Assembly (NCBI GenBank): GCA_021029095.1
Contig: JAJOHG010000011.1
Span: forward strand, 868,001 to 932,000
Reading direction: 5' to 3'
From: Phellopilus nigrolimitatus
Lineage: Eukaryota > Basidiomycota > Agaricomycetes > Hymenochaetales > Hymenochaetaceae
Length of the DNA: 64,000 nt
How positions within the stretch are numbered: the stretch's first letter is position 1; every line of letters starts with the position of its first letter. The notes under the pieces were generated by a model. That model saw only the letters and a list, made by a program, of their open reading frames with translations, was not told the origin of the DNA and did not search any database. The position numbers and the translations under genes were made by a program. Of this stretch, positions 49,501-62,560 are shown in pieces.

Positions 49501-52500
49501 AACTTTACACTCTCGTCAGTGCCGGGAGACCCTAGGAGGTTCGCAAATAGCGACCACTCTGTCGTTGTTTTTAAAGGTGAATCCGGAATCTCTTTACATC
49601 AACTTAAAGCACTGAGAATTAACTCTCAGGATGCGTTAATCAGTGGCGATCCTGTTCTTCGTTTAGCGTCCAGCGAGCTTTAGGCCGCCTCGCGAGTCTA
49701 TCTGGAACAAACTTCCTTACTTCTCAAGTGAAAATGCTCGTCGATCAAGTCGTCAACAACCGCGATCCGTACGCCAGAGCGGGATGTGCTCTGGCCTTTG
49801 GCTCGATATACACTCACGTCGGAGGCATCGCTGCTGGGCCGCTCCTCAAGACCACAATCAACGTGCTAATGTCGTTGGGAAATGATCCGCATCCTGTTGT
49901 ACATTTCTGGGCACTGAGTGCGCTGGCACAGGTTGTAAATGCCGCTAGTCTCGCGTATGCGCCGTTCGTTTCGAGCACGCTGGGAATGCTATTCAAAATT
50001 TACTTGCTTGAGACACATGAGCCTGATGGCGGCACAGTGACCAATACGAACATTAAAGGGAATTATCCGGTGTACCAGGTCGTCTGTCAGCTCATTGACG
50101 CTGTCATTGCGGTTCTTGGGCCGGATATTCAAGAGTCTGCACGGACGCGCAACTTGGTACTGAATCTCGTCCACGAGTTCGCTACTGAGTTGGATGAGGG
50201 TATCTGCGTGGAGGCAATCAAGTGTATCCAGCACCTGCTAATGTTCACGCCCGATCATGTTGATATTTCCGATTTGGTCAATCAGCTGCGAGCGCATCTC
50301 GTCTCTCCACGCCGTCCGCTCAAGTTTGCCTCGATAAATGCACTCTATCAACTTGTTCAGCGCGACGCTCTCGGGATGTCGAAACTCGGCGGCGATAAGC
50401 TCGTAGAAGAGCTGTTCGGCATGCTCGACAGAGATCCTTCAATCGATGGTGTCCGTAATGTGATCTCGAGCTGGCTCGAGCAGACGGTAACTTACAATCC
50501 GTCGGCATGGATCGATCTGTGTCAACGGATCATGTCTCGGACGACAGCATCGCAGCAGGCATCAGACCCCGCTTCAAAACAGGTTGGTATGGCAGACGAT
50601 GAGGGACAGTCGTTAAGTTTCGGAATGAGCCAGGAGTCCTCAGGCTCATCACAGGGAAATCTCACATCGCGATGGCGTACGCAACTGTTCGCTCTGCAGT
50701 GTCTACACAGTATTTGCACGATTATCGCTCGTTCTGGCAGGACGCGAGCATCTGGACATTCCCTTTGCAAGAAGCCAAAAACTCGTGCACTCGACGCTTC
50801 TCGTTTCTCGAGTGCCCGATCTGATTAAAATGGCGTTCACTGCGTCAGCAGCGTATGTGACTGAGATTCGTCTGGAAGGACTTGTAGTCCTAAGAGACGT
50901 CATTGAGGTCCGTGTTTTCTAGCCTGAAGTCGTTCTTTAAATAACGATGTTCCTAAAGGTTTTTGCAAAATCGCCCGACGCTGACTATGAGGATTCATTA
51001 CTTCTCGAACAATACCAGGCGCCGATCACTGCTGCAGCTGACGCCTGCATTTTCTTCCGACTCCACTCCTGAAATATTATCCTCAGCAGTGCAGGTTTGT
51101 GCTGTTTTCGTCGGGAGCGGGATTGTGAAGGATGTTGGTCGGATGGGTCGTATCCTTAAGCTCCTAACATCCGCACTAGAGCAGTCGAAAGGTCAGTCTT
51201 GACATGTGTTGCGGGAAGTAGTATTGATTATACTCCGTTCAGAATCGGGCATGCTTTCCCTCGGCGACGCGGGTGAACTGAGTCCCAATGCCTCCGTTAT
51301 GCTTCGTATTTCAACTCTGTCTGCATGGGCAGAACTTGAGGTGGCCAGCACGCAGCAGAACTACCTAAAGGAGGTCGTTGGTCCGTATCGAGCGACACTT
51401 GCGGTTCTTTGGGTTGCTTCGCTTCGTGATTACGCAAGTATCAAAGGCGATTCAGAGGTTTTCCAAGACAGCGGGTCAGCAACGATAGATGCTCCTTATG
51501 CCAGTCTAGGAAGAGAAGTCCTTCTACCTGTAGGTGTCTTCCTTGTATTACCGTGAATCACGACGCTTAGCGGATTACTAGTATTACCAAAGTGCTTGGT
51601 CAGTTATTCTCCATGCAGTCGCGACAGCGATGAGATTAGGCGACCCCTACGTCCTTGCGGCGATGGATGGGCTCGAGAAAGTCGAGAACGAAAGGCCTCC
51701 TCTGATTCGCAATACGAGTATCCGAGAAGAACCCACGGCCTTGTTCTTCGCTATTTTCGGACTGGTCTATGAGGCACTTGCTTCCTCCTCTGCAGATGCG
51801 ACCCCATCTGAGGCATTGCGTCGTAATGCGATGATTGCGTTGGAGGCTCTCAAGAGTCTCGTGAAGCCTGAGTATTCCGGGAAGGCCTTGCTTGATCCAA
51901 CTATATTCGACGAGTTCAATAGTCTCTGCTACCGCATGGCCATGACAGAGTCTACCGCTGTTCAGATTCGCCTTGTCGAGGCTATAGCTGTTCTTGCTAC
52001 ATCTCAAAAGGAAAATATGACTAACTGGTTTAAGAATGTGAGTGAAGAGCTATCCTGTAAAGGTTATTTTCTCATGAACTTTCAGTAACGGACAGGCGAG
52101 CGGCTCTGTCCTTCCGGACTCTCCGCTAACGCATTGCTTCAGAATATGTGCTATGTTTTGCGTAATTCTATTTCAGGATCAGGTAGTATTAGGGCTTGTG
52201 AGTTAGATTTCTTGACCAGTGGAAAAATTGATCATTGATGGCCTGATTTAGTCGGGAATGACTCGCCGCTGGACCGTATCAGCCTTATTCGTGCTGCATT
52301 CGCCGCTTTTCGTTAGTCGGAGATACTTTCGGACCAAGCTTACGAGAGGAAACTCGAGCCGTTGCGATATCTATCTACGCTGGTAATCGAGTCGTCATTT
52401 ACAGTGCATAAAAATGAGGTGCTAACTGATTCCCCACATATGGTAGAGCTGTTGAGAGACGAAAAGTCGGATTTAGACATGGCTGGCCCGACACTACAGT

Positions 52501-53429
52501 CCCTAAAGGCCATGCTGGATAATGCACCAACCAAGCTTCAAGCCGATGCGCTGTCTCGCTATGCTCGTTTAGTGCACGGCTTGCTCTCGGCTTGCCTTGT
52601 GAACATAGACGCGATGAGGTGTGTTTCAAATTTGACTTATGGAATATGGGGCTTATCTTCCTATGACAGGGGACGTCAAGGAGCGATATCGACTATGAAA
52701 ATAACGAACAACCTTCTGGCGGCAGTTCTTATCCTCACGGTTGTCACGCCTCAGATTGGTTTTAGCGAGGCCGCGCTCGAGTATTGCTGCTCCTTAATAT
52801 CTCAGAAACTTTTGGAGAAAGAAGTACGAAATTTTCTGTGATTATTGAGCCAGTCTAGCTGACAATCGGTTAGGTTTCGTTGACAGCAGCGCACTGTGCG
52901 AAAACCATCATACTCGCGGGAGCGTCCGGAAATGCAATGCCTAAGCATTGCACGAAGTTGCTCCTGCCTGGACTGATCGAATATGTCGCATCTGTCGCTG
53001 CTCTCGTAGACAACCCATCAGCGCAAGAGGCGCATGTCAAAGGTGTCGATGAAATCCTGAAGGCATTTTCAGCGTTTTTTTCTTCAACGCCCGAAGATTT
53101 CCGTAAGTCATCGATTACTCCCGATTGGAGTGGATGTGTCAGCCTCATTAACACGTGCTTTAGGGGCACGTACTCTTGGCGTTCTCCTTCCCACCATCGC
53201 ACTCCTCCTCGACCCTTCGAAAGCGACACCAACGCCCGTTCACACTCTTGCAGTGTCTCAGCTCTTATCTTTGGCGACGGTTGCACCCGCTGCCTTCAAG
53301 GAAGCGTCGGGCAAAATGGACCAGGCTGCAAGGGAGACGCTAGAAGTCTCAGTGAGACAAGCAATTGGAACAAATACGCCGGCTGGTCAGACCGCGGCAA
53401 AGCCTCAGATCTCTCTAAGGTCGTTTTAG
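46537..53429 (+). CDS. laa1: LAA1/HEATR5-like HEAT-repeat protein (apparent frame lesions)
   Basis: LAA1/HEATR5 proteins are giant HEAT-repeat partners of the AP-1 clathrin adaptor at trans-Golgi and endosomes. The start is at 46,537, with a short exon to 46,569, then 46,623-46,930, 46,978 on, and a large exon 47,341-49,151. The ORF 49,728-50,740 carries RDPYARAGCALAFGSIYTHVGG, strongly conserved in the family. It ends KPQISLRSF at 53,429. Coding-like sequence shifts frame without a usable intron at about 47,090-47,155, 50,745 and 51,030. In-frame stops appear after splicing near 52,085 and at 52,314-52,316. The gene is otherwise well conserved, so it is either newly decaying or the assembly has indel errors. 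Confidence 0.75.
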
Positions 53430-53668
53430 CTTACAAGACTGTACTCTATATAATTTGAATTACACATTTCTCTGGGATGACAAATGTCGATTTTCCGCGG
53501 ATTGGTGAGTCTGACGGGCTGACAAAAGCTCGGATGCCGATCACACGATTCCCGAAACACCCGACTGCAGTCCCGACCATTGGTGCCGCTCAAACCGGGT
53601 AAGTCTCTTTCTGTCTTATAAAACCAATCATGTCGTCGACGAGATGCAGCCGCGGTTAGACGGAAATC

Positions 53669-54235
53669 ATGCCCTGGTCAAAATATCTTCGCGCCAAGTC
53701 AGAGCGTCTCCAACTCGACGAAACTGCGGGCAAGCGCCCAAAGTCCGACCTCTCTGCTCTATATCACAACGTCCTCCTCGAGTGTTTCTCAGAAGATCGT
53801 TTCGATGTCTTTCCGCGCTACGCTATCGCCGTCGGCGGCTTGAGTGCCACGGTCCATCACACCATCGACTTCGTCGTCGAGGCGTTCGACGGGAGCCCAG
53901 TGCTCTTCCTCGAAATAAAACCGCCTACACTCGCGAAGGCATCGAAAGCCCCTGGCATACTCAGGGAGACGGAGGACTCATTAATGCGGAACTTTCGGGC
54001 GCTGGAGCACAGTTCGGCACTGCCGAAATTGTATGGAGTCTGCGCTGCCGGGAGGAAGATCACGTGCTACGAGTACAACAGAGAGACGGGCGTGATGTCT
54101 TCGTTCATGGGCGACGAGCGAGAAAATGTACAAGCAGGCATACGGTGGGAGGACGACATCATGGGGGAAGAGGGCTATGACAGACTCATGTATGTCGTGG
54201 ACGAGATCGAGTGGATGGTACACGCGTTGAAGTGA
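53669..54235 (+). CDS. Hypothetical protein with PD-(D/E)XK-like pattern
   Basis: An ORF of 188 aa is read from the ATG at 53,669. An upstream exon around 53,477-53,602 is possible but could not be joined in frame. Its residues E38, D67 (HTIDFVVEAF) and E82-x-K84 (LFLEIKPP) are spaced like the E...D...ExK core of restriction-endonuclease-like folds. The pattern also occurs in many agaricomycete proteins of unknown role. There are no signal or membrane segments. It follows the laa1-like gene on the same strand by about 240 nt. A nuclease role is inference only. Confidence 0.55.
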   Translation: MPWSKYLRAKSERLQLDETAGKRPKSDLSALYHNVLLECFSEDRFDVFPRYAIAVGGLSATVHHTIDFVVEAFDGSPVLFLEIKPPTLAKASKAPGILRETEDSLMRNFRALEHSSALPKLYGVCAAGRKITCYEYNRETGVMSSFMGDERENVQAGIRWEDDIMGEEGYDRLMYVVDEIEWMVHALK

Positions 54236-54381
54236 TGATCCTACGTTTTGCAGGGGTTGGATCTGTGCAGGCTCAAAATGTATCAGTATATGTATTTCCT
54301 TGTCTTATCTTACAGCATCTGCAGCTTTGTTGTATACGCATAATCAGAATAGTTGGAATTGCGATAAATTCTGCGGCAGAA

Positions 54382-56521
54382 CTAACTGCTGGCGAGAGTT
54401 TCGCCATAGAGCTTTGCAGCAGCTTCCTCGAGAGCAGGTTTCGTAAACTCATAAGTGCATAAACATGGCAGATCCTTGGTCAACTTCTCTTCCGCAAGCA
54501 GTTGAAAATCGTACGGTGCGCAGCTGGCGACGATAATCACCCGCACTGCCTTTCCTTGGCCATCGCCTACAGCTTCGTTAGCGACCTTGACGACCTTCTC
54601 CAAGACGTCCATTTGCCAGTGACTGGAGCTTTGATGCGCGTTGCGCGTCGTAAATACGATCGTATGAACCGAAAGAATTGACTTCTCTAATTTCTCTGGA
54701 AGTCCATTACTCGCCGTCGCATCTGAAGGGGAGTAGACGATGTGCGTGGAGAACGGCGCGCGGCGCGCGACGGCCGTCGCAAACGCAATGTACGAGGGAC
54801 CAGCGGTGTTGCGCTCTGCGCCGTCCGCCGTCCGCTGCATCTCTTCCGGGTCGTCCACGCAGGCGTTGACGCTCTGCATGTGTGGCGTGAGCACGAGTAC
54901 GTCCGCATGCGGAGAAATCACTTGAGTGGTTAAGGTGGAGCCAGGCGCCACCAGCCACCGAGTAGAAAGCCCATACGCGCGTCTGCTCGTCCGCGCGTTC
55001 TCCTGCTTCAGCTTGAGTAGCTTGTCGGCATTCAAAGGGGCGCCGAGCACGTCCTCCCAGCGCCCGGCGACTCTGTCCTTCATGGCGCGCACGCGCGCCC
55101 CGCTCGTCTTAAGCGCTTCGAGGTCCAGCTCACCCTTTTCAACGGCCGCGTACGTCGCCTCGAGTGCTGCAAGGTGGCGGTCGATGCGATGGCAGATCAT
55201 CACGATGTCCGCACCGGCCTGGAGCGCCATGACGGCGCCGGGCCCGCAGCCGTATCCCTCGGATATGGCATTCATCTCAAGGCAGTCCGTGACGACCACG
55301 CCCTCGAATCCAAGCTTTTCCCGCAGGAGGCGCGTGGTCACTCCGCGCGAGAGCGACGCGGGTACGCGCGGGTCCGCGTCGGCGCCCAGCGCCGTGACGA
55401 GAGGGGGCAGCGCCATGTGGCCCGTCATGATGCTCGCGATCCCGTGCGCGATCGCTGCACGGAAGGGGACTAGCTCGGTTTGTTCGAGCGCGCGCAGGTC
55501 CTTCGTGATCACGGGTAGCGCGAGATGTGAGTCGACATGCGTGTCACCGTGTCCTGGGAAGTGCTTTGCGCAGGCGGCAAGGTCCGCGGATGAGAGACCC
55601 GCGGAGACAGCACAAACAAGAGCTGCGGCCGTCTGTGCATCTATATAGGTCGTTCGTTAAATCGAAATTTGTTGAAATTTTAGTAAATACAGAACATGCC
55701 TTCGCCGAATGAGCGTACGCCTGAGTTTAGGGTTAACTATGTTTTCAGTACTCTGAAATGATTGTACGACTCGGAAATTACCTATGACGGGGTTCCTCGG
55801 GTCCGAGTTTACATCGGCAACAGGGCTGTACACCCAATTTATGCCTGCGAGGCGCATCTCGCGTCCTGAAGAGTTTGCCACCCCTTGGGCCAGTTGGAGG
55901 TCTTTTGTCACACCAACAGCCATCGCTCCAGGGCTAAAGTAACCCAAGACGTAAGTTAGATTTTCACATAAGTTTGCTTCGATATGAAACGTACAACTGA
56001 GTGCCTGCATCAAGCTTGCTAAACGCAGATACGAGACCTAGACGGTTTTTAGTTATTATTTATATCAAAGCTGTGTCCTTAGAAGCCATAAAAACAACAC
56101 GGGTTCACAAACCATTTTCTTGATCAATACCAACAAGCAAAGGCTGAGAATGCCCGGCGTCCTTTGCAATTTGTTGCAGACTTTGTATCAGCTTGTACAG
56201 CTGCGGAATGCCTTGATAGTAAGCGTCAATAATTTGGCTTATTTGGACATAATATATTGGACGGACTTTGGACGTTTCTCCTAAAAATGATTATGCTCCT
56301 GAACGATGTTCCATGAGCAAAAATGACGCTGTATATGCACAGGAAAAACGTACCCGACGTGATAATCACGGATGAGTTTGATAACATCGTCGCTGGGCTC
56401 GTATCCGTGGAATCCGAATACAAAATGCTTTCGAGTAGGGTAACTTTACGGAGAGAACACCCTAAGAGATTTGCGCTTTGCTTACCTGGCCGATCTCCCG
56501 CTTCGTTTCCTCAAAAGGCAT
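54382..56521 (-). CDS. GH3 beta-N-acetylhexosaminidase-like (NagZ type)
   Basis: Glycoside hydrolase family 3 enzyme, probably removing terminal N-acetylglucosamine. The start at 56,521 (MPFEETKREIGQ, then a GTAAGC donor) opens a series of short exons coding GYEPSDDVIKLIRDYHVG, HSQPLLVGIDQENG and SPVADVNSDPRNPVIG. The family motif KHFPGHGDTHVDSHLALP lies near 55,530-55,580. The catalytic Asp is in VVVTDCLEMNA. A large last exon ends at 54,382. No signal peptide is seen, so it is likely intracellular. The C-terminal ~250 residues extend beyond the NagZ barrel, as in other fungal members. No break was found; some intron edges in 55,640-56,420 are approximate. Confidence 0.82.
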
Positions 56522-57128
56522 GATCTCGGTTGATTACAGAGAAATAACGATAATCGACAACCTGGAAGATTCGTTTCAGAGCGTGCGGTCGGCGTTCACG
56601 TCCCTGCAAATTCCCTGAGCCTGTCTGAAGGCTTGTGATGAGAGTCAAGACGACAAGCTCGAGGACCTTCACCATCAAAAGACGCCTGCGTAGATGATAA
56701 GAAATCTCACATCAGATGCGTACGAAGAGGTACGAACTGGGAGTTGAACATTGATGGACAATAGGGTAGCCGGGGTGCATGGCGGCCTGCCGCCTCTGGG
56801 ACCCCAGAGAGCGGATCAAGAACACTAAAGTGAACTCGGCATTCGTTGAGTACGTGTACGAATGCAATTTTGGAGTTTGGTGAACAGCATGATGAAGAAT
56901 GGATTGCAGCTGCGGGGTCGGAAGCAAATGGGCGCGTGATTAGGTAAGTAAGGAGCTTTGCATTCGTGGGAATCCATACGTAGTTCACCAATTTAGCCGC
57001 CTTGCCATTCGTTGCTGGCTTATGCTGTCGATGTCATTGTTATGACCTCATCCTCCATTGCTGCTCAGGTGACAGGTCAGGCCATGAGCACATCCGGGTC
57101 AAGATACGACCTGCTTTGAACAACCATC

Positions 57129-58820
57129 ATGGCCTCATCTACCCCGAAGGATACTCTCGACGCCCTTTTTACGCTCCCAAAAACTTCAGGAATGACCGCT
57201 TTTTCACCCGGCATTTCACAGGACTCGGCGGAAACGCTCGTGAGGCTCCTGAAGGATAACCATGAGCGTTTTCACATATTTTTCAACGAAAGGAAATTTC
57301 ACAAGTGAGTTCCAGTTTCTGAGTGAGTATCTAATTCTCATGCATCGTAGCCACGCCTCACACCATCTCTACGCCATCTTCGCTCTGGGTGCACCGTCAG
57401 AGGTGCTCGAAGCAGCGTACAAGACACATGTCGATTACCAGAAGCCTGCTTTCGACTCCCCAGAAGACATTACAGGATCCAACTGGAAAGAACACTTGGG
57501 AGACGAACGGTTCGGTTTCTGTTATTTTGCATGACTGTCGTCATATAACGCATGGCATTCTTAGATATTATCGGGCGTACCTCAAATTCTTTTCCAGTGC
57601 CGTACTCGCCGATGGCATCGACGCGACTCTCGACAAATATATATTTTCTACAGTCCGCGAACTGGATTGAATTTGTCACGGACGAAAAGCAGCCCCAGAT
57701 GCTGAACCGGCTCCTTTCGGGAGTTTTGCATCCACTTATTCATGCGGGACACGCGCTCGAATTCGGCTCCCTAGGAATGCTCGTCGAAGGTTCGTATATA
57801 CATTCTCCGTCAATCCACAGCGACTTGATTTAATTTGGCTTCAAACAGGATTCGCAATGGCCTGCGTTTCGGATCTGGATTTCGATGCACTCGTCCCGAG
57901 AAGTCTTTTCGTTGCTGATCAAGCCACGACGCTCTCGAGTCTGACTTCTATGCTTTCTTTATCCTCTAAATCTTCCAGGAGCACCCACTCCTTCACCATT
58001 ATTGCACGTATACTCAGAGACCCTGAACTAGCACCAGGCGCCGCTTGCACGGATCCAAGCAACTCGGGGGCGCAGCGTGCATCCCCTCTCGAAGAAGTTC
58101 TTAGTAAGAGAGGAGAGTTGATCAGAAAATATGCGGATGAATGGATGGTTGGCGTGAATAATAAAGAAGACATCAGCGCGAAAGTCGATGAGCTCCTTTT
58201 CGTTGTAACTCTTCTGTATGGTGTCTCCGGCCTACAAGATGGAAAGAAGTTCAAGGCAGATTTTTTCACGTCAGTACATTTTCCGATTTTATTTTTGTTG
58301 TATTAACGCAACTATCAATAGAATGCACCTCGTCACGTCTTCGCTCTTCCTACCAGCTTACCTCAAACATATTTCGTTATCCTCGCAAATCATCCTTTTG
58401 CGTGTCTACTTCGCTTCTGTGCTTTCTGTTTGGGTCGCACGCGGCCGTCCTGCGCTTCCCATCGCCGAATTCTACGCGCGAACGTCGCCCATCCTGACGC
58501 CTCCGGGCCCCGTGCCGACACCGGATCCTTCTGCGCTCACCCCAGGTGCGCTTGCCCCGAACGCATGGCATCCTGTCCTGCAGAGCACGCTGCTCCACCC
58601 GAATGAGCACCTTCCGAAGGCACAACGCGCGCTCGCTTACTTCGCGGAAGTTTATGGCGACAAGCCCGCCGGGACGTGGAAAGGTACGGAACTGGAGGAT
58701 GCGGATAAACTCGACGGAACTTTGTTTGTGCGGGTCGCGAGTCTGACGATGACTAAACTCGGGTGGTTGAGGGAGGGAGAAGCAAAAGGCAATTGGGATT
58801 TCGCTGGTTTTTGGGAGTAA
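57129..58820 (+). CDS. Questin-oxidase-like (DUF4243), copy 1, apparent frameshift
   Basis: Members such as AflY and GedK carry out Baeyer-Villiger-type ring opening in polyketide pathways; most basidiomycete members have no known substrate. Exon 1 is 57,129-57,304 and exon 2 starts at 57,351. Family motifs are NHASHHLYAIFALGAP, VLHPLIHAGHALEFG and LLYGVSGLQ, all His-rich conserved sites. Compared with copy 2, one extra base near 57,652 (ACAGTCC against ACGTCT) breaks the frame between KYIFST and SANWIEF. The rest reads well to the TAA at 58,820. Either a fresh pseudogene or an assembly indel. It lies in tandem with copy 2. Confidence 0.7.
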
Positions 58821-59280
58821 TAGGGGAGAAGAAACTGTATAAAATAGTAAGCTGCGTTGTACTTTTACTTCTTCCGCATTTCTCTGATGTAAATTACTAT
58901 CTACCGGAGTCGTCGAATATCAATAAGGTTTCAACTTGAGTTTTCTATTCGTGTGAACTTTCTTGGCAAATAGCCGCACTCGTGTTCGCTGCTCTCCTTA
59001 CATAAATCACATGCAGTTTCGTTTTCACTCGTTCAAAGTCATTTTGTGCAGCCGTTTCGGACAATGAAATATCGCACTACCACCTTGTATTCTCAAGAAC
59101 GGGATAAGAGTAGCAGTAAAGCTCCGAGTCGGAGATGATGCTCTCTCATGGTCGTCAGTGCTTACTTTGTGAGCGCACGGTTGTAATTCATTCACATACA
59201 ACTCATGACTCGGATCTCATGCATATAAAATACTCAGCTGTGCACACAGGCTTTGCCTCATTCTGTTACAAATAACCATT

Positions 59281-60996
59281 ATGGCCTCTCGGACTCCAAA
59301 GGACACTCTGGATGCTCTTTTTGAAACCCCCAAGACATTGAAAATTGAACTCGCACCTGTATTCACACCCGGGCTATCGTCAGACTCGACGAAAACTCTC
59401 GTAAGGCTCTTGAAGGACAATCATGAGCGCTTCCACATATTTTTTAACGAGCTTGGATTTCGCAAGTACGCTCTCGCTCTTCGATGATATTTCTGGATCT
59501 TATATTTCGTAGCCATGCCTCGCACCATCTTCTTGCGATCTATGCTCTGGGCGCGCCTTCTGAGTTGCTTGAAACAGCTTACAAATCACATACCGACTAC
59601 CAAAGGGCTGCCTTCGACTCCCCGGGAGATATCACGGAGTCGAACTGGAGAACGCACGTGGGAGACGAGCGGTAGGCCCATGCTATTCTTCATATTCATG
59701 AATGTATGTAACACGGTGCGTGTTCAGATATTACCGAGCGTACCTCAAGTTTTTCTCTAATGCTGCGCTCTCCAGAGGCGTAGGCGCGACTCTCGAGAAG
59801 TATATATTCTCTACGTCTGCAAACTGGGTTGAAGCCGTGCAGGACGAGAAGAAACAGCCGCAGATGTTGAACCGGTTCTTTTCAGGAGTCCTGCATCCGC
59901 TCATCCACGCGGGACACGGACTCGAGTTTGGCTCCTTAGGCATGGTCGTTGAAGGTTCGCATATGTCTTCTTTTTGTCAAACTATACTAAGACAGTGTTT
60001 TACTTTAAACAGGAATCGCCATGACGTGCGTTACACAGACAGACTTTGATGAGCTCGTTCCGAGGAGTACTTTCATCGGTGGTCAAGCCAGTACATTCTC
60101 AAGTCTCAGATCTATGCTCTCTCTATCCTCTAAACCTGCAAATAGCACTCATGCCTTCACCATCGCTGCTCGCATGCTTAAGGATCCCGATCTAGCTTCT
60201 GGTTCCGCTTGCGCAGCTCCACGCAACTTCAAAGCTGAGGATGAAGGTGTACTGCCTCTTCGAGAAGTATTGGAAAAAAGAGGCGAGTCGATCAGGAAGT
60301 ATGCGGCTGGGTGGACGGTCAATGCAAATAATAAGGAAGAAGTCAGGGAAAAAATCGATGAACTTTTCTTTTTCGTCATTCTTCTGTATGGTGTCTCCGG
60401 CCTGCAAGGTGAAAATAAGTTTAAAGCGGACTTCTTTATGTGTGTGCGTTCCTGTTATTTTCTTGCTGCATATTGACGCAACAGTCCATAGGATGCACTT
60501 CGTCACGACCTCGATCTTCCTACCAGCGTACCTTGAAGCACTCTCGCCAACCTCACAATCTGTCCTTCTGCGCACCTATTTCGCCTCTGTGCTTTCAATA
60601 TGGGTTGCGCGCGGCCGTCCGGCGCTTCCCATCGCCGAATTCTACGCGCAGACGTCGCCCACCTTAACGGCTCCAGGCCCGGTGCCGACCCCGGATTCCT
60701 CCGCGCTCACCACAGACGCTCTCGCCCCGAATGCGTGGCTACCTGTCCTACAGAGTACGCTGCTTCACCCGAACGAGCACCTCACGAAGGTGCAGCGTAC
60801 GCTTGCTCACCTTGCCAAATTATACGGCGACTGGCCTGCCGGGATGTGGGCAGACACAGAGCTGGAGGGTGCGGAAAATCTCGACGGAACTCTATTTGTG
60901 CGTGTTGCGGGCCTGACTATGAAAAGGCTCGGATGGTTAAGAGAGGGCGAGGCCATGGGCGAGTGGGACTACACTGGCTTTTGGGAGCACAAATGA
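59281..60996 (+). CDS. Questin-oxidase-like (DUF4243), copy 2
   Basis: Tandem paralogue of the gene at 57,129, about 460 nt downstream. The start is at 59,281 with a TATAAAATA box at about 59,223. The five or six exons match copy 1 in position. Motifs are NHASHHLLAIYALGAP, VLHPLIHAGHGLEFG, LLYGVSGLQ and WVARGRPALPIAEFYA. The reading frame is continuous through the segment that is shifted in copy 1. It ends FWEHK at 60,996. No polyketide synthase or other pathway gene lies nearby, so a role in a cluster is not supported here. Confidence 0.78.
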
Positions 60997-61215
60997 GTTA
61001 CCCTAGAATCCGAAGTACACAGTAATCGAACAAGACTGATTGCATATGATATGTTGGAACTGCATCCTATTATTCTTGTCATCTGTTTTGTGTAAAACCA
61101 CACATGTGACGCATTGTTTCTCATGTCCTGCTCTTTACGAACTTTGCAACTTCAAAAGGATGAACATCAAATAGAACTGCGAAGAAATAGTGTACTACGT
61201 TTGCATAAGCTGCTT

Positions 61216-62560
61216 CTAGTTACTGTTCACGCGGCAATGTCTACGACAAGCTTGAACCCAATGATGCTTCAATGCGTCTATGATGGGCATAGTCTGGCTC
61301 TCCATCACGGGGTTCACATAGATAGATCGAACATTGGAAAGCATGAGTGTGAGATGATTGGTGTGCGTTACTCTGAAAGGGACAATTTCGAACGTCTGCA
61401 AAATTACAATAATAATGAGCCAGCATTCAGAAAAATCTTGTGAGAAATGTGCACTTACTCCGGGACAAATAGAGAAACCGTGTTCGTCAAAAATCTTATG
61501 AAGGGTTTCATGCATCGAGAGCATATTCTTGAGGGAGTTCAGACCTTTAGGACCGGTGTTTACCCGCCTGCGGTGGGGACTGTCTTTCATGTGACTTGAC
61601 AAGAAATAGCTTCCGGAGTCTGCTGCTGCTGCTGCAAGGAGATTAGGACGCGCATTCCACTAAAGAACCTTCAGCTAATAAACATTATAGCAGTGGAAAG
61701 ATCGCCAAACCTCCTGTTCGTGCGCAATAGGGAAGATATGTGCACCTTCAATCCATTTAGGGGGATAATCGACAACCAAGGCTGTCTTGAGAGGTTGATT
61801 ACCAAAACGAATGTAAAGATCATCTTTCCTAGGACAAGGAACCCATGGGATCGGGCTTCCTGACATTACACATCCTAAGTCGCGGTTATGGACTCGTTCC
61901 TTAGCAGATCTGCAATTCCGATGGGTGAACCGCTTGTCTAGACTAATAGGAGAATCCCTTACTTCTTCTTCGTCGAGTCTGCTTGATGAATACCCCCGAG
62001 ATAGATAATCCACATTGTCCATAACATCAACGACAACAGGAACAATAGTCTCTGTCGTTTTTGCCGTGCCATTCTTGTCGTTTACGATCATTCCTTTCTC
62101 GTCGAATACGATCCTTATGTCTACAATGGAAAAATTGAAACCGGGAACCAGGATACAAAGAAGGATGTAGGCTTACCTCTATATGCAAGGATGTACGCAC
62201 TTGGGCCTCCCTGATGGGAAGGGAAAGGGAGACGTGAGGCTTCGTTCACTGGACGTCCAATCTCTCTCGTCATTGTATCATAAGGGCATATCAAAAGCCT
62301 GTCCGTAGGAAGATGTTTTTTATTTTGATCAACAACTTTAAGCAGCGCAATACAGATGGTCTTCAAGGCTTTCATCGTCGCTTCTTTATTCTTGTGAATA
62401 CAATACCCTTGAGGTATTGAAAACGTATCAGCCTTTCTTAGTATGAATAAGATTGTGGTTTCAGCTTACCTGCGGCTTTTCGTACCTCGAAGGAGTTTGT
62501 TTGAGAAACGTAGAAGAGTGCAAAGACACCGATATCCTGACGTGAAGTAGTTAAGCTCAT
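61216..62560 (-). CDS. HNH_2-type nuclease-domain protein
   Basis: Start at 62,560 (MSLTTSRQDIGVFALFYVS). Exons lead to an HNH domain: NRDLGCVMSGSP (opening cysteine strand), EGAHIFPIAHEQEVW (the His-Ile-Phe-Pro metal site) and KNMLSMHETLHKIFDEHGFSI (final helix and second His). This order matches fungal HNH_2 proteins, an expanded family of unknown role. The last exon, ending at 61,216, was chosen because its C-terminus (IIDALKHHWVQACRR) resembles family ends. Four or five introns; exact edges at 62,100-62,500 are approximate. Confidence 0.65.

Noticed and set aside
56707..56991. Minus ORF upstream of the GH3 gene as an extra exon
   Set aside because: The GH3 start at 56,521 is followed by a good donor and fits family N-termini; this ORF shows no relation to it.
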